A stretch of DNA of 64,000 nt from Sulfuricurvum sp. (GTDB taxonomy: Bacteria > Campylobacterota > Campylobacteria > Campylobacterales > Sulfurimonadaceae), in assembly GCF_028710345.1 (NCBI RefSeq), contig NZ_JAQTUH010000007.1:124001-188000 (forward strand), given 5' to 3'. Each line of letters starts with the position of its first letter. Position 1 is the stretch's first letter. The notes beneath the pieces were generated by a model. The model worked only from the letters and a program-made list of their open reading frames with translations, was not told the DNA's origin and did no database searches. The translations under genes were made by a program, and so were the position numbers. Below, piece by piece: positions 33,594 to 42,818 of this stretch.

Positions 33594-34576
33594 TGAGTGA
33601 AACCATCTCCCCCGAAGAGCTAAAAACCCTAATCGACCAGACCTATAAGGTAGAAGAGGAGTATGTGGCTCTTCGTCACTCGTATGAGCATCTCCAATCG
33701 ACGATAGAGCAGGTTATTGAGTTTTTGCCCAATGCGATTTGGATTGTGGAGGAAGATGGGACGATTTTTTTACAAAACTCACAAGCTAAAGTGCTGGATG
33801 AGCTGTTTGGAATTTTACAATGGGATGTTGAAGATTATGAGGTGAATTTTTATGAGAGGTCGTACCTCATTAAATCCGCTCATCATAACGAAAAATATCT
33901 CCTCAGCGCAACCGATATCACCGAGCAAAAACGGAAAGAGAATCTCGCAACGATGGGACAGATGGCAGCTCATTTATCCCATGAGATACGCAACCCTATC
34001 GGCTCTATCGCACTTCTTACTTCAACACTTATCAAGCGGGTTATCCCTGAGAATAAACCTATTGTGGTAGAGATCCAAAAATCACTTTATCGTATCGAAA
34101 GAATCATCAAAGCGACTTTGATGTTTTCCAAAGGTATTCAGGCCCATAAATCCACGCTTCGTTGGGAATATATCCTCTCTGAACTTCACAATGCTATAGG
34201 GTATTATAGCTATGGCAAACAGATTGAGTTTAGTTTTCCTGAACACGATTTTGAACTCAGCGGTGATTTTGATCTGTTGGTGATGCTCTTTTCCAATTTT
34301 ATTTTTAATGCTATCGATGCGATTGAGCTCGATGATGAGGAAGGGGGAGCTATTCGCTTGACTCATTTAATGGTTGATGGAAAACATCAGTTTACAATTA
34401 TTGATTCCGGTATCCCTATCGTCAATAAAAAATGGCTTTTTGAAGCATTTAAAAGCACTAAAGAGCGTGGTAATGGGCTAGGACTTGTTCTTTCCCAAGA
34501 GATTGCTAAAGCCCATGGGGGAGAGATATCACTCTATGAAGGTGAGAATAAAGGGTTTGTAATTACACTTTCCTAA
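33593..34576 (+). CDS. flgS: Flagellar sensor histidine kinase FlgS
   Basis: A 327-residue soluble histidine kinase. It starts with a coiled-coil-like segment (about 8-45), then a PAS-like domain (about 45-115), the phospho-acceptor His130 in HLSHEIRNP, and an ATPase domain with FNAIDAIE, IIDSGIP and GNGLGLVLSQE. It lacks membrane segments. In Campylobacter and Helicobacter, FlgS phosphorylates FlgR to switch on sigma54-dependent flagellar genes, and the IEQVIEFLPNAIWIVEEDG and LQNSQAK segments resemble that protein. The start at 33593 (TAATG overlap) avoids a long overlap with the aminopeptidase. FlgR is not in the window. Confidence 0.78.
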   Translation: MSETISPEELKTLIDQTYKVEEEYVALRHSYEHLQSTIEQVIEFLPNAIWIVEEDGTIFLQNSQAKVLDELFGILQWDVEDYEVNFYERSYLIKSAHHNEKYLLSATDITEQKRKENLATMGQMAAHLSHEIRNPIGSIALLTSTLIKRVIPENKPIVVEIQKSLYRIERIIKATLMFSKGIQAHKSTLRWEYILSELHNAIGYYSYGKQIEFSFPEHDFELSGDFDLLVMLFSNFIFNAIDAIELDDEEGGAIRLTHLMVDGKHQFTIIDSGIPIVNKKWLFEAFKSTKERGNGLGLVLSQEIAKAHGGEISLYEGENKGFVITLS

Positions 34577-36765
34577 AGAGGTTGTGGTTCACTGAGATAG
34601 TAGCCTTGTAGATAATCGATACCAAGCTCTTTGCACTCATCGTAAATATCTTTGGAATGGACAAACTCAGCAATTGTTTTGATATTTAAACGATGGGCAA
34701 ATTCGACGATGGTTCGGACGATATCTTGTGCACTGGAATCGGTATCGAGGTTTTTGATTAGTGATGCATCAATTTTAATATAATCAACATGTAACCGCAA
34801 AATATGGGCAAAATTTGAATATCCTGTTCCAAAATCATCAATAGCAATCCGGCAACCGAATTTTTTCACCTGTTCTATAAAGGTAGAAATTTCGACATGA
34901 TTTTCAATCCCTTCATTCTCTAAAATCTCAAAAATAAGACGATCTCCGGCATTAGATTCACGCAGATGTTTATAGAGAAGTTCTTGAATATCGGTATCTA
35001 AAATATCGGTAATGGAGATATTGATTGAGTAGTGATGTGGCGTTGTTCGTAGTTGTTCAAAAATAGTGTTAATAACAAAACGGGTAATATGGGGATAAAG
35101 CCTTGTTTTCTTAGCAATATCCAAAAACAAATAAGGGGAGACAACGGAGCTGTCGGTATCGATAATTCGGATAAGTGCTTCATACTCATGGATTTCTTTG
35201 GTGAGTGGATGATGTATTCCTTGAAAATAGAGCGATAAACGTTGATGATTGATAGACTCTTTGAGTTTTTTAGACCACAAAATATTATTAAGATACTCCT
35301 CTTTGATACGAAGTGATTCATTGTATTTTAGAAGTGCCATTCCTTGTTTTTTGGCTGTTTTTAAAGCCATATCCGCGCGTCCCATTAAGTCTAAATCACT
35401 ACTCCCATAATCAACTCCTATACTGACGGTTGCAAAAATAGTAATATCGTCAATTTCATAGTTGGTTTCGTTAAGAATATGGAGGATATTTTTAGTCATT
35501 GTATCAAATCGCACACTCTCCATCTTCCCTGCTAATGCAAGGGCATACTCATCAGAGGGCATTTTGTAAAGTGATAATGTATACGTTTGCGCTATATCTT
35601 GGAGAGATATTCCGATAGCTTGCAACAGTTTATCTCCGATTTCATGACCATAAAAATCATTAATCTCTTTAAAATTATCGATATTAATGAGGATAATACC
35701 TACATATTTTTTATGACCGATATTGTGAATCAGTGCTTTGCGATTGGGAAGTTGTGTTAGGGCTTCGGTATAGAGTTGGTGTTTTAGTTGGTTGTTGAGA
35801 TAATCCGATTTGCGCTTAATACGTAGAATAAGTGATTTAAATCCGATATGGAGGATAAGTGCTAAAAGTAAAAGAAGTATGGAGCTAATCATCAATAACT
35901 TGTTAATCTCATGTTTATAAACAAGCTCATCTTGGGTGATATCAAGGGCGCAAATCATTTTAGCGAGAGGTTTGTTGGCATAGGTGCGCAACTCACGTGA
36001 TGCAATAATATAGGTATTATCGTTAATAGTATAACTTGTGGAGTAGTTGAAGGGATAGTTATCGGGTAAATGTTCAAATAGTGGGTCATTAAAAGAGATG
36101 AGGGAATACTTTCCGTAGTGTTTAAGCTTGTTAGTAGAAGGGAGAACTTTTTGAAGTGCATCGGTATTAAAGGCTAATGCCGATTTAATACTGGAATAGG
36201 CATTGAGTCGTTGCTGAATATGGTTAATATTTGCAGCAACTTGAACTATGCCAAGAAAACGGTTGTCTTTAAAAATAGGCAAAATACTGACAACAGAGAT
36301 ATTATACTGTGTTACATCCAAAGAGGTAATGGGTTGGCGTGATTGAATTGCTTGAGCAATAATAGGGCGCTTTTTACTCATATTATCGCCAAATTTTTTC
36401 GGATCTTGCATCCTGAGGAAATGGAGTCCGTCTGCTTTGATGAATCCGGTTAAATCAGCTTCACCTCGAGAGTGAGCTTCGTTAAAATAGGGTAAGGATA
36501 ATGCGTATAATGCATCTCGATCACCCGCTTCAAATGCGTCAACGATTCGGTGATCGGAGAGTATTTTACAGCCATAATGGTTAAGCCCTTTTTCGGTATC
36601 GAGCATGGAGAGTTCAAAGGTATTTTTTAAAAGTTGACGGTGTGCGGATGTTTTTTCATCTAAAACACGTTTTTTATCTTGAATAATAGAGTAAACAAAA
36701 AAACCGATTAGGAGGAGGACAATACCCATTGCAAGTAATGTTGCCCGTATCTGAATTTTATGCAA
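34573..36765 (-). CDS. Membrane-bound GGDEF/EAL protein, likely c-di-GMP phosphodiesterase
   Basis: A 730-residue protein with a periplasmic sensor flanked by two membrane segments (about 8-28 and 288-308), a GGDEF domain (about 335-485) and an EAL domain (about 495-730). The cyclase motif is degenerate (PSDEY in place of GGDEF), so it should not make c-di-GMP and may bind GTP as a regulator. The EAL domain keeps YEALIRI, FEILENEG, IDDFGTGYSN, IKIDASLI, TIAEF and YLQGY, so phosphodiesterase activity is likely. The sensor part looks like a double Cache domain. It converges with flgS with a four-base overlap. Confidence 0.92.
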   Translation of the reverse strand: MHKIQIRATLLAMGIVLLLIGFFVYSIIQDKKRVLDEKTSAHRQLLKNTFELSMLDTEKGLNHYGCKILSDHRIVDAFEAGDRDALYALSLPYFNEAHSRGEADLTGFIKADGLHFLRMQDPKKFGDNMSKKRPIIAQAIQSRQPITSLDVTQYNISVVSILPIFKDNRFLGIVQVAANINHIQQRLNAYSSIKSALAFNTDALQKVLPSTNKLKHYGKYSLISFNDPLFEHLPDNYPFNYSTSYTINDNTYIIASRELRTYANKPLAKMICALDITQDELVYKHEINKLLMISSILLLLLALILHIGFKSLILRIKRKSDYLNNQLKHQLYTEALTQLPNRKALIHNIGHKKYVGIILINIDNFKEINDFYGHEIGDKLLQAIGISLQDIAQTYTLSLYKMPSDEYALALAGKMESVRFDTMTKNILHILNETNYEIDDITIFATVSIGVDYGSSDLDLMGRADMALKTAKKQGMALLKYNESLRIKEEYLNNILWSKKLKESINHQRLSLYFQGIHHPLTKEIHEYEALIRIIDTDSSVVSPYLFLDIAKKTRLYPHITRFVINTIFEQLRTTPHHYSINISITDILDTDIQELLYKHLRESNAGDRLIFEILENEGIENHVEISTFIEQVKKFGCRIAIDDFGTGYSNFAHILRLHVDYIKIDASLIKNLDTDSSAQDIVRTIVEFAHRLNIKTIAEFVHSKDIYDECKELGIDYLQGYYLSEPQPL

Positions 36766-36846
36766 AAGTGACCTTAGGATACAAATATTAATGGTAATTA
36801 TTGTATCGTAAAAATATCACATTTTTGTACAAATTATAAAAAACAA

Positions 36847-37521
36847 TTACTCTTGGAAAAGGATTGAACCTAAGCGAATCATCGTTGAACCACACTCGAT
36901 GGCGAGTTCAAAGTCACTACTCATCCCCATGGAACAAATTGATCCTTGAGGGAGTTTTTCATGGAGAGTGTGGGTGATTTCAAAACTTTTTCGGATAATT
37001 TTGGAATCCTCACTATGGGCACCGATACTCATGATACCTTGTAATCTTAAGTTCGGACAACTCTCATGAATGTGGGTATAAGCTTCTAAAAACTCTTCGG
37101 GTGCAAATCCCGATTTTGATGTTTCATACGCAGAATTTACTTGAACCAATGCACGGAGTGTTTTTCCATCACGCACTAAACGTTCATTAAGTGCATGCGC
37201 AAGGTCGAGTGAATCGATGGAGTGAATCATATGTGGATTGAGGGCTAAGAGGTGATTGATTTTATTTTTTTGTAAATTCCCAATAAAGTGCCATTCTAAG
37301 GGGAGATCATCAAGTTGTTCTACCTTGGTTGCAAAATCTTGTACTTTATTCTCACCGAATGCTCTCTGACCGATGGCATAAAGGTCACGGATAGAGTCTT
37401 GTTCGACGTATTTACTGGCGGCAACGATTTTAACGATATGATGATTACTTACACGTAAGCGTGCTCTTTCTACCCGCTCTATAATGGCATCAAAGTGACG
37501 TTTTTGCTCTAAAGTATTCAT
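36847..37521 (-). CDS. YggS family pyridoxal phosphate homeostasis protein
   Basis: A 224-residue single-domain PLP-binding protein of the alanine-racemase-like fold. The cofactor lysine lies in VAASKYV near residue 35; GENKVQDF, EWHFIGNLQKNK, VQVNSAYETSKSGF, MGMSSDFELAIECGSTMIRLGS are all conserved family segments. YggS proteins balance vitamin B6 and amino acid pools and are not known to catalyse a reaction. Its start overlaps the end of rseP by four bases, so it is the last gene of pgsA-rseP-yggS. Confidence 0.94.
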   Translation of the reverse strand: MNTLEQKRHFDAIIERVERARLRVSNHHIVKIVAASKYVEQDSIRDLYAIGQRAFGENKVQDFATKVEQLDDLPLEWHFIGNLQKNKINHLLALNPHMIHSIDSLDLAHALNERLVRDGKTLRALVQVNSAYETSKSGFAPEEFLEAYTHIHESCPNLRLQGIMSIGAHSEDSKIIRKSFEITHTLHEKLPQGSICSMGMSSDFELAIECGSTMIRLGSILFQE

Positions 37522-38570
37522 TGCATTAACCTCGTAATATCGTTATAAAGTCCTAAAAACATCAAGCCAAGAAGAAGAACCCACCCTCCGATAGTGAGCT
37601 GAGTAATTACCGCTTCACTAGGTGCTTTACGGCGAATTATCTCATAGAGATTAAACATAATATGTCCCCCATCGAGGGCAGGGATAGGGAGGAGGTTGAG
37701 GACACCGAGGTTAACTGAGATAAGTGCGGTAAAGAAAAAGAGGGATATCCATCCATATGCCGTTGCATCCGCAGTCACTTGGACGATACTCACTACACCG
37801 CCAACCTCTTTAGCGGGAACAACACCGGTGAGAAGTTTTTGAACACTTTGGAAAATCAAAAAGGAAGTTTCATAGGTTTGTTTTGTGGCATACTCTAATG
37901 TTTCACTAAAGCCAAGATTGAGTTTATGAGTAATCCCTGATGGAGCGATACCGACCATCCGTTTTTGAACTTTTTCCTTAAAAATATTGGTAGCTTCACT
38001 GATCTGAGGGGTGAGGGTAATAAAGAGTTTGGTTTCATTACGCTCGACACCGAGTGTTAAAGAGCCTTCAGATGATTTTATAGTATCGGATATCTCATCC
38101 CATGTCGTAATGGTTTTACCATTGATTGAGAGAATTTTATCTTTTGCTATCAGCCCTACTTGTTGAGCAGGAGAGTTGACGACTACTTTACCAACTATTG
38201 GAGAGAGAGCTTGTGGTCCTCCCAGTGCTATAGCGTAAAAAAGGACCCATGCGGTTAAAAAATTAGCCAAAGGACCGGCAAGGAGAATGATGATACGTTG
38301 CCATGGTTTTTTAGTCGTATAGCTATCATTATCGTAGCTAATGGCGGTAGGATCAGAATCATCTTGTCCTTTCATCTTGACATATCCACCGAGTGGAATA
38401 GCAGATATTTGCCATTGGGTATTGAGCCATCGAAAAGAAAAAAGCTTTTTCCCAAATCCGATACTGAATACTTCGACGTATACACCGAAAAATTTCGCTG
38501 CGCTATAGTGACCTAGTTCGTGTAAAAAAATAAGTAAAGAGAGGACGAGAAAAGCGACAATCCACGACAT
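37518..38570 (-). CDS. rseP: Site-2 intramembrane metalloprotease RseP
   Basis: A 350-residue membrane protease. HELGH (His17, Glu18, His21) in the first membrane segment and NLLPIPALDGGH in a later one form the zinc active site; one PDZ domain lies between them (about 110-190, GLIAKDKILSINGKTI). RseP cuts membrane-bound regulators such as anti-sigma factors and remnant signal peptides. I start at 38570 (MSWIVAFLVL), which follows AAGGG and lies right after the pgsA stop; the frame is open 12 codons further into pgsA, but that would give an odd basic tail. Confidence 0.93.
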   Translation of the reverse strand: MSWIVAFLVLSLLIFLHELGHYSAAKFFGVYVEVFSIGFGKKLFSFRWLNTQWQISAIPLGGYVKMKGQDDSDPTAISYDNDSYTTKKPWQRIIILLAGPLANFLTAWVLFYAIALGGPQALSPIVGKVVVNSPAQQVGLIAKDKILSINGKTITTWDEISDTIKSSEGSLTLGVERNETKLFITLTPQISEATNIFKEKVQKRMVGIAPSGITHKLNLGFSETLEYATKQTYETSFLIFQSVQKLLTGVVPAKEVGGVVSIVQVTADATAYGWISLFFFTALISVNLGVLNLLPIPALDGGHIMFNLYEIIRRKAPSEAVITQLTIGGWVLLLGLMFLGLYNDITRLMQ

Positions 38571-38571
38571 C

Positions 38572-39120
38572 TTACATTTTCCCTTTATAGGCTTTACTAA
38601 ACCCAACTACATATTCAACACCCGAATAGACGGTTAGGGCAACAGCTATCCATAATAGTGTGCTTCCACCAGTCCAATGCATTAGTAAAAATCCGATAGC
38701 AATCATCTGTGCTACAGTTTTTACCTTTCCTGCCATGGAGGCACTAACATCAATCCCCTCCGAGAGGGAGAGGGTGCGAAGACCTGTGATAAACAGTTCT
38801 CGAACGATAATGATATAAATTGCCCATGCTGAGGCAACACCACTCATCATTAAACCTAAAAACGCGGCGAGAGTGAGCATTTTATCGGCGAGTGGATCGA
38901 GGATTTGTCCGACGATAGTGATTTGATCGAGTTCACGAGCAACGTAACCATCGAAAAAATCGGTTGTACTGGCGATTACAAAGAGCAATGTGGCGATGTA
39001 ATAGGTCCAACTGACATGCCATCCCATATCGGTGAATACTTGAGGATTTAGGATGATCCAAAACATTATTGGAGCGATGAAGAGACGGATTAAAGCTAAA
39101 ATATTGGGAATATTGAACAA
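38572..39120 (-). CDS. pgsA: CDP-diacylglycerol--glycerol-3-phosphate 3-phosphatidyltransferase
   Basis: A 182-residue integral membrane enzyme that makes phosphatidylglycerol phosphate, the first committed step to phosphatidylglycerol. The CDP-alcohol phosphotransferase motif is complete: DFFDGYVARELDQITIVGQILDPLADK (quoted in parts: DGYVAR, then G-x3-D-x3-D ending PLADK). It has about five membrane segments. It is first in a minus-strand operon with rseP and yggS; it is upstream of the 167-base gap that also drives the branching enzyme on the other strand. Confidence 0.95.
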   Translation of the reverse strand: MFNIPNILALIRLFIAPIMFWIILNPQVFTDMGWHVSWTYYIATLLFVIASTTDFFDGYVARELDQITIVGQILDPLADKMLTLAAFLGLMMSGVASAWAIYIIIVRELFITGLRTLSLSEGIDVSASMAGKVKTVAQMIAIGFLLMHWTGGSTLLWIAVALTVYSGVEYVVGFSKAYKGKM

Positions 39121-39287
39121 AAATAACCTTTACTAAATTACGATTTATTGTATTTGCGTGATTATAGCTAAAATGTATTATGGCTTAGGTATAGAGTTAA
39201 TAATTGGACTATTTACTTAAATAAATTCAAAACAATAATCTATCCGATACAATGAAGTCATATCTTAGTCCAACAAAGAATTAAACT

Positions 39288-41075
39288 ATGAATAATGAAA
39301 CAAAAATCAAGGGCATGGGATCGATTCTACATGCGCATGGAGTTACTTTCCGTGTGTGGGCACCCCATGCACATCACGTATCCGTTATAGGATCATTTAA
39401 CGAATGGGATGCAACTAAACACCCAATGCATTCTGAAGAAAATGGGTATTGGTATACCAATGTAGCTGAGGCTCATGCGGATGATCAGTATCTGTTTCTC
39501 CTCTCTACGCCAGAGGGTGAGTTTAAACGTATCGATCCGTATGCCCGTGAAGTAACAAGCTCAATCGGAAACAGTATTGTTCACGATACCCATTTTGAGT
39601 GGCAAGAGGACGATTTTACACTTGCCCCGTGGAATGAACTTGTCATCTATGAACTGCATGTGGGGACGTTCAATGATCAAGAGGAAGTTAGTCATAAAGG
39701 TGAATTTTCATCGGTATCTGCCCGTTTGGGACATTTGAAAAAGCTTGGTATTAATGCGATTCAGATTATGCCGATAGGGGAATTTGCTGGTGAGCGATCG
39801 TGGGGATATAACCCTTCCCATATTTTTTCGGTAGATGGTGAATACGGAGGACCATTAGCGTTTAAACAGTTTATTAAGAGCGCTCATCTAGCGGGTATTG
39901 CGGTGATACTGGATGTTGTTTATAATCACCTTGGCCCCAGTGACCTTAATTTATGGCAGTTTGACGGTTGGAGTGAAAATGGTCGTGGCGGTATCTATTT
40001 TTATAATGATGATAGAGCCATTACCCCATGGGGAGATACTAGACCCGATTACGGACAGGGAGAAGTTCGTCAATATCTTATGGACAATGTTATGATGTGG
40101 TTCGAGGAGTATCATATCGATGGTATCCGTTTAGACTGCACCCAGTTTATTCGTATGGTCAATGATTCTGACAAGAGAGATATTCCTGAGGGGCGGAGTC
40201 TGCTCCAGTGGATTAATAGCCAAATTGCACAAAAATTTCCCGGTCGTATCACAATCGCCGAGGATCTTCAAAACAATAAATGGGTGACTAAAGAAGTGGG
40301 TGCCGGCGGTGCCGGATTCGCCTCTCAGTGGGATGCTATGTTCGTCCATCCCATACGTCAAGCGGTGGTCGCGCCTCAAGATGAGCAACGATCACTCGAT
40401 TCTATCCGTGATGCTATCTTGTACCGTTACAATGATGATGCCTTTGATCGGGTTATCTACAGTGAATCGCACGATGAAGTCGCAAACGGTCATGCCCGTG
40501 TACCCCAAGAGATTAACCCAAACGACCCAAAAGGGTGGTACGCTCAGAAACGTTCAACATTGGCCGCCGCAATGGTTTTTACCTCTCCCGGCATCCCTAT
40601 GCTTTTTCAAGGTCAAGAATTCCTAGAGGGGGGATGGTTTCGCGATACGGTTAGCGTTGATTGGGATCAATGTGCTGAGTTTCACGGTATCGTTCGATTG
40701 TATCGAGATCTTATTCGGTTACGTTCCAACCATGATGGCTTTACGCGTGGTTTGTGTGGACAGTTTACTCAGGTCTATCACATGAATAATGAACACAAAG
40801 TGATTGCTTTTCATCGTTGGGATAAGGGGGGTATTGCGGACGATGTTGTTATTGTTGCTAACTTCTCGCATGAGGCACAAGAAGACTACGTTATCGGATT
40901 TCCCTCTGAAGGAGCTTGGAAACTCCGTTTCAACAGTGACTGGGAAGGGTACAATGATGATTTCGGTAATTTTCTGAGTACCGATATTCTCACCGACCGA
41001 GGAGAGTGTGATGGACTCCCCTATTATGCTTCGGTGTCTATCGGTGCTTACAGTGTAGTGATTTTTTCGCAATAA
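39288..41075 (+). CDS. GH13 alpha-glucan enzyme, probable 1,4-alpha-glucan branching enzyme
   Basis: A 595-residue GH13 glycosidase with an N-terminal CBM48-type module (about 10-95, FRVWAPHAHHVSVIGSFNEW). The catalytic barrel has the nucleophile Asp283 (DGIRLDCTQ), the acid/base Glu325 (TIAEDLQ) and the transition-state Asp396 (ESHDEVAN). WGYNPSHIFSVDGEYGG and DVVYNHLGP are standard. GlgB would add alpha-1,6 branches to glycogen. It is shorter than E. coli GlgB (728), and trehalohydrolase (TreZ) proteins share several motifs, so the exact reaction is open. It stands alone, divergent from pgsA. Confidence 0.82.
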   Translation: MNNETKIKGMGSILHAHGVTFRVWAPHAHHVSVIGSFNEWDATKHPMHSEENGYWYTNVAEAHADDQYLFLLSTPEGEFKRIDPYAREVTSSIGNSIVHDTHFEWQEDDFTLAPWNELVIYELHVGTFNDQEEVSHKGEFSSVSARLGHLKKLGINAIQIMPIGEFAGERSWGYNPSHIFSVDGEYGGPLAFKQFIKSAHLAGIAVILDVVYNHLGPSDLNLWQFDGWSENGRGGIYFYNDDRAITPWGDTRPDYGQGEVRQYLMDNVMMWFEEYHIDGIRLDCTQFIRMVNDSDKRDIPEGRSLLQWINSQIAQKFPGRITIAEDLQNNKWVTKEVGAGGAGFASQWDAMFVHPIRQAVVAPQDEQRSLDSIRDAILYRYNDDAFDRVIYSESHDEVANGHARVPQEINPNDPKGWYAQKRSTLAAAMVFTSPGIPMLFQGQEFLEGGWFRDTVSVDWDQCAEFHGIVRLYRDLIRLRSNHDGFTRGLCGQFTQVYHMNNEHKVIAFHRWDKGGIADDVVIVANFSHEAQEDYVIGFPSEGAWKLRFNSDWEGYNDDFGNFLSTDILTDRGECDGLPYYASVSIGAYSVVIFSQ

Positions 41076-41112
41076 GGGTTTTACTTAAGAGAGCTGGGAA
41101 AAAAGGATGTGA

Positions 41113-41133
41113 ATTCCGTGCCAATCACGGAAT
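41113..41133. terminator. Hairpin between convergent genes
   Basis: ATTCCGTG-CCAAT-CACGGAAT is a perfect eight-pair stem between the branching enzyme and fabL, which face each other. On the minus strand a T6 run follows after eight bases; there is no T tract on the plus side. A bidirectional terminator is likely. Confidence 0.55.
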
Positions 41134-41141
41134 GAGGAAAA

Positions 41142-41921
41142 TTATTTAAACGTTGTTCCGCCATCGACGATGATAGTTTGTCCGGTAATCCAACTCGCTT
41201 CTTCGGTACAGAGGAAATAGACGGCTCCTGCGATGTCGTTCGGGCTTCCCATACGGTTCATCGCGGAGCGTTTGATAGTTTCGGCTTTGACCTCTTCGTA
41301 GTTGGTGAATGCTTTAAGCGCATCGGTATCGATAGGACCACCTGAGACGGCATTAACACGGATATTCATTTCTCCGAGTTCTACTGCCGCGTAACGGCTC
41401 ATCGCTTCGACGGCTGCTTTGTTGGTTCCGTGACCTGCGTAGTTTTCGATGTAGATGAGATTACCGGTACTTGACATCGTAACGACGGCACCACCACCCA
41501 CTTTTTCCATCCGTTTTGCCGCTTCTTGGGTTCCGACGACGAAAGCGTTGACGGTAGCGGTGTAGATGTTGTTAAGACCGCGTGGTTTGAGACGCATAAA
41601 TTTACCGTATCCGCCGACAACAGGACGACCGTAAATCATCGCGTTACTAACAAAAAAATCGATACGATCGAAATCGGCATCGATGGCTTCAAAGAGGGGT
41701 TTGAATTCATCAGGTTCTAAGATATTGAGAGGATAAGCGCGGGCTTTGATTCCGTATTCGCTTTCCCATTTTTGTGCCAAAATATTAGCGGTTTCGGCAT
41801 TTGAATTATAGGTAAATGCGATATTGACGCCATTTTTCGCAAATTTCTCTGCGATAGCTTCACCGATCCCTTTGGTTGCTCCGGTGATTACGAGGGTTTT
41901 ACCTTTCATGGTGTTTGTCAT
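41142..41921 (-). CDS. fabL: Enoyl-[acyl-carrier-protein] reductase, FabL-like SDR
   Basis: A 259-residue short-chain dehydrogenase. It has the nucleotide-binding GATKGIGEAIA (about 13-23), the active-site region NYAGHGTNK (Tyr-x6-Lys) and the segments AVSGGPIDTDALKAF and GQTIIVDGG, which closely follow Bacillus FabL. FabL reduces the enoyl-ACP double bond in the last step of each fatty acid elongation cycle, using NADPH. In older Helicobacter annotation the gene next to dapA is called a 7-alpha-hydroxysteroid dehydrogenase. The four-gene operon pyrD-M16 protease-dapA-SDR has the same order in H. pylori. Confidence 0.8.
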   Translation of the reverse strand: MTNTMKGKTLVITGATKGIGEAIAEKFAKNGVNIAFTYNSNAETANILAQKWESEYGIKARAYPLNILEPDEFKPLFEAIDADFDRIDFFVSNAMIYGRPVVGGYGKFMRLKPRGLNNIYTATVNAFVVGTQEAAKRMEKVGGGAVVTMSSTGNLIYIENYAGHGTNKAAVEAMSRYAAVELGEMNIRVNAVSGGPIDTDALKAFTNYEEVKAETIKRSAMNRMGSPNDIAGAVYFLCTEEASWITGQTIIVDGGTTFK

Positions 41922-41924
41922 TCT

Positions 41925-42818
41925 TTATGCTCCTACAATAGTGTAATTTTTTAGTACTGTTTCGAGTTTTTTAAGATTATCCGTGCTTGGTGCAACAAGT
42001 GGCAATCGGTATTCGAGGGTATCGAGTAGTCCTGCGATATACATTGCCGCTTTGATCATAACCGGATTAGACTCTAAAAAGAGGGCTTTATTGATCGGGA
42101 AAAGGAAATCATTAATCTCTTTTGCACCGTTCATATCACCATCCAATGCTTTGGCAACAAGTGAACTTTTGAAATCAGGGAGTAGGTTCGAGGTGACCGA
42201 AGTAATACCTGCTCCGCCACATGCGAGGATAGCGTAATCGATAGCATCATCGCCGCATAACACTTTGAGTTCAGGGCGATGAGAGAGGAGCTCGATGGTG
42301 CGCTCGATACTCCCTGTTGCCTCTTTGATTCCATAGATATTAGGAAGATCATCAAAAAGTCGGATAACGGTGTCGGCACTGATATCGACCATTGTACGCC
42401 CCGGAACGTTATAGAGCATGAACGGTAACTCAGGAACGGACTCAGCGATGGCTTTATAGTGTTGATAAAGTCCCTCTTGGGATGGTTTGTTGTAATACGG
42501 AGCGACGGAAAAGATTGCATCGACGCCACATTTTTGTGCTGTTAATGCCGCTTCGATTGCTTCAGCGGTAGAGTTGCTCCCTGCACCTGCGAGGACTTTG
42601 GTAGAGGTTCCTTTACAAACGGCTACGGCAATCTCCATACAGATACGATCTTCTTCGTAGGTGAGGGTTGCACTCTCTCCTGTGGTTCCGACAGGACATA
42701 CGGCGTTGATACCGTTGTTAATCTGTCGTTGAATAAGCTCAGCGTATTTTTGCTCATCGAGTTTCCCGTTTTTAAACGGTGTAATAAGGGCGGTAGTAGA
42801 GCCAGTGACTAGATTCAT
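41925..42818 (-). CDS. dapA: 4-hydroxy-tetrahydrodipicolinate synthase
   Basis: A 297-residue TIM-barrel aldolase that condenses pyruvate with aspartate semialdehyde, the first step of the diaminopimelate/lysine branch. The pyruvate Schiff-base lysine lies in YGIKEATGS; the tyrosine is in MLYNVPGRT and the substrate-binding GTTGE is near residue 45. The length is normal. It overlaps the upstream M16 protease gene by four bases and ends three bases before fabL. Confidence 0.97.
   Translation of the reverse strand: MNLVTGSTTALITPFKNGKLDEQKYAELIQRQINNGINAVCPVGTTGESATLTYEEDRICMEIAVAVCKGTSTKVLAGAGSNSTAEAIEAALTAQKCGVDAIFSVAPYYNKPSQEGLYQHYKAIAESVPELPFMLYNVPGRTMVDISADTVIRLFDDLPNIYGIKEATGSIERTIELLSHRPELKVLCGDDAIDYAILACGGAGITSVTSNLLPDFKSSLVAKALDGDMNGAKEINDFLFPINKALFLESNPVMIKAAMYIAGLLDTLEYRLPLVAPSTDNLKKLETVLKNYTIVGA

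Noticed and set aside
38571-38606. Longer start for rseP
   Set aside because: It would read into pgsA and place a charged tail before the first membrane segment; the ATG at 38570 follows AAGGG and gives the normal N-terminus.
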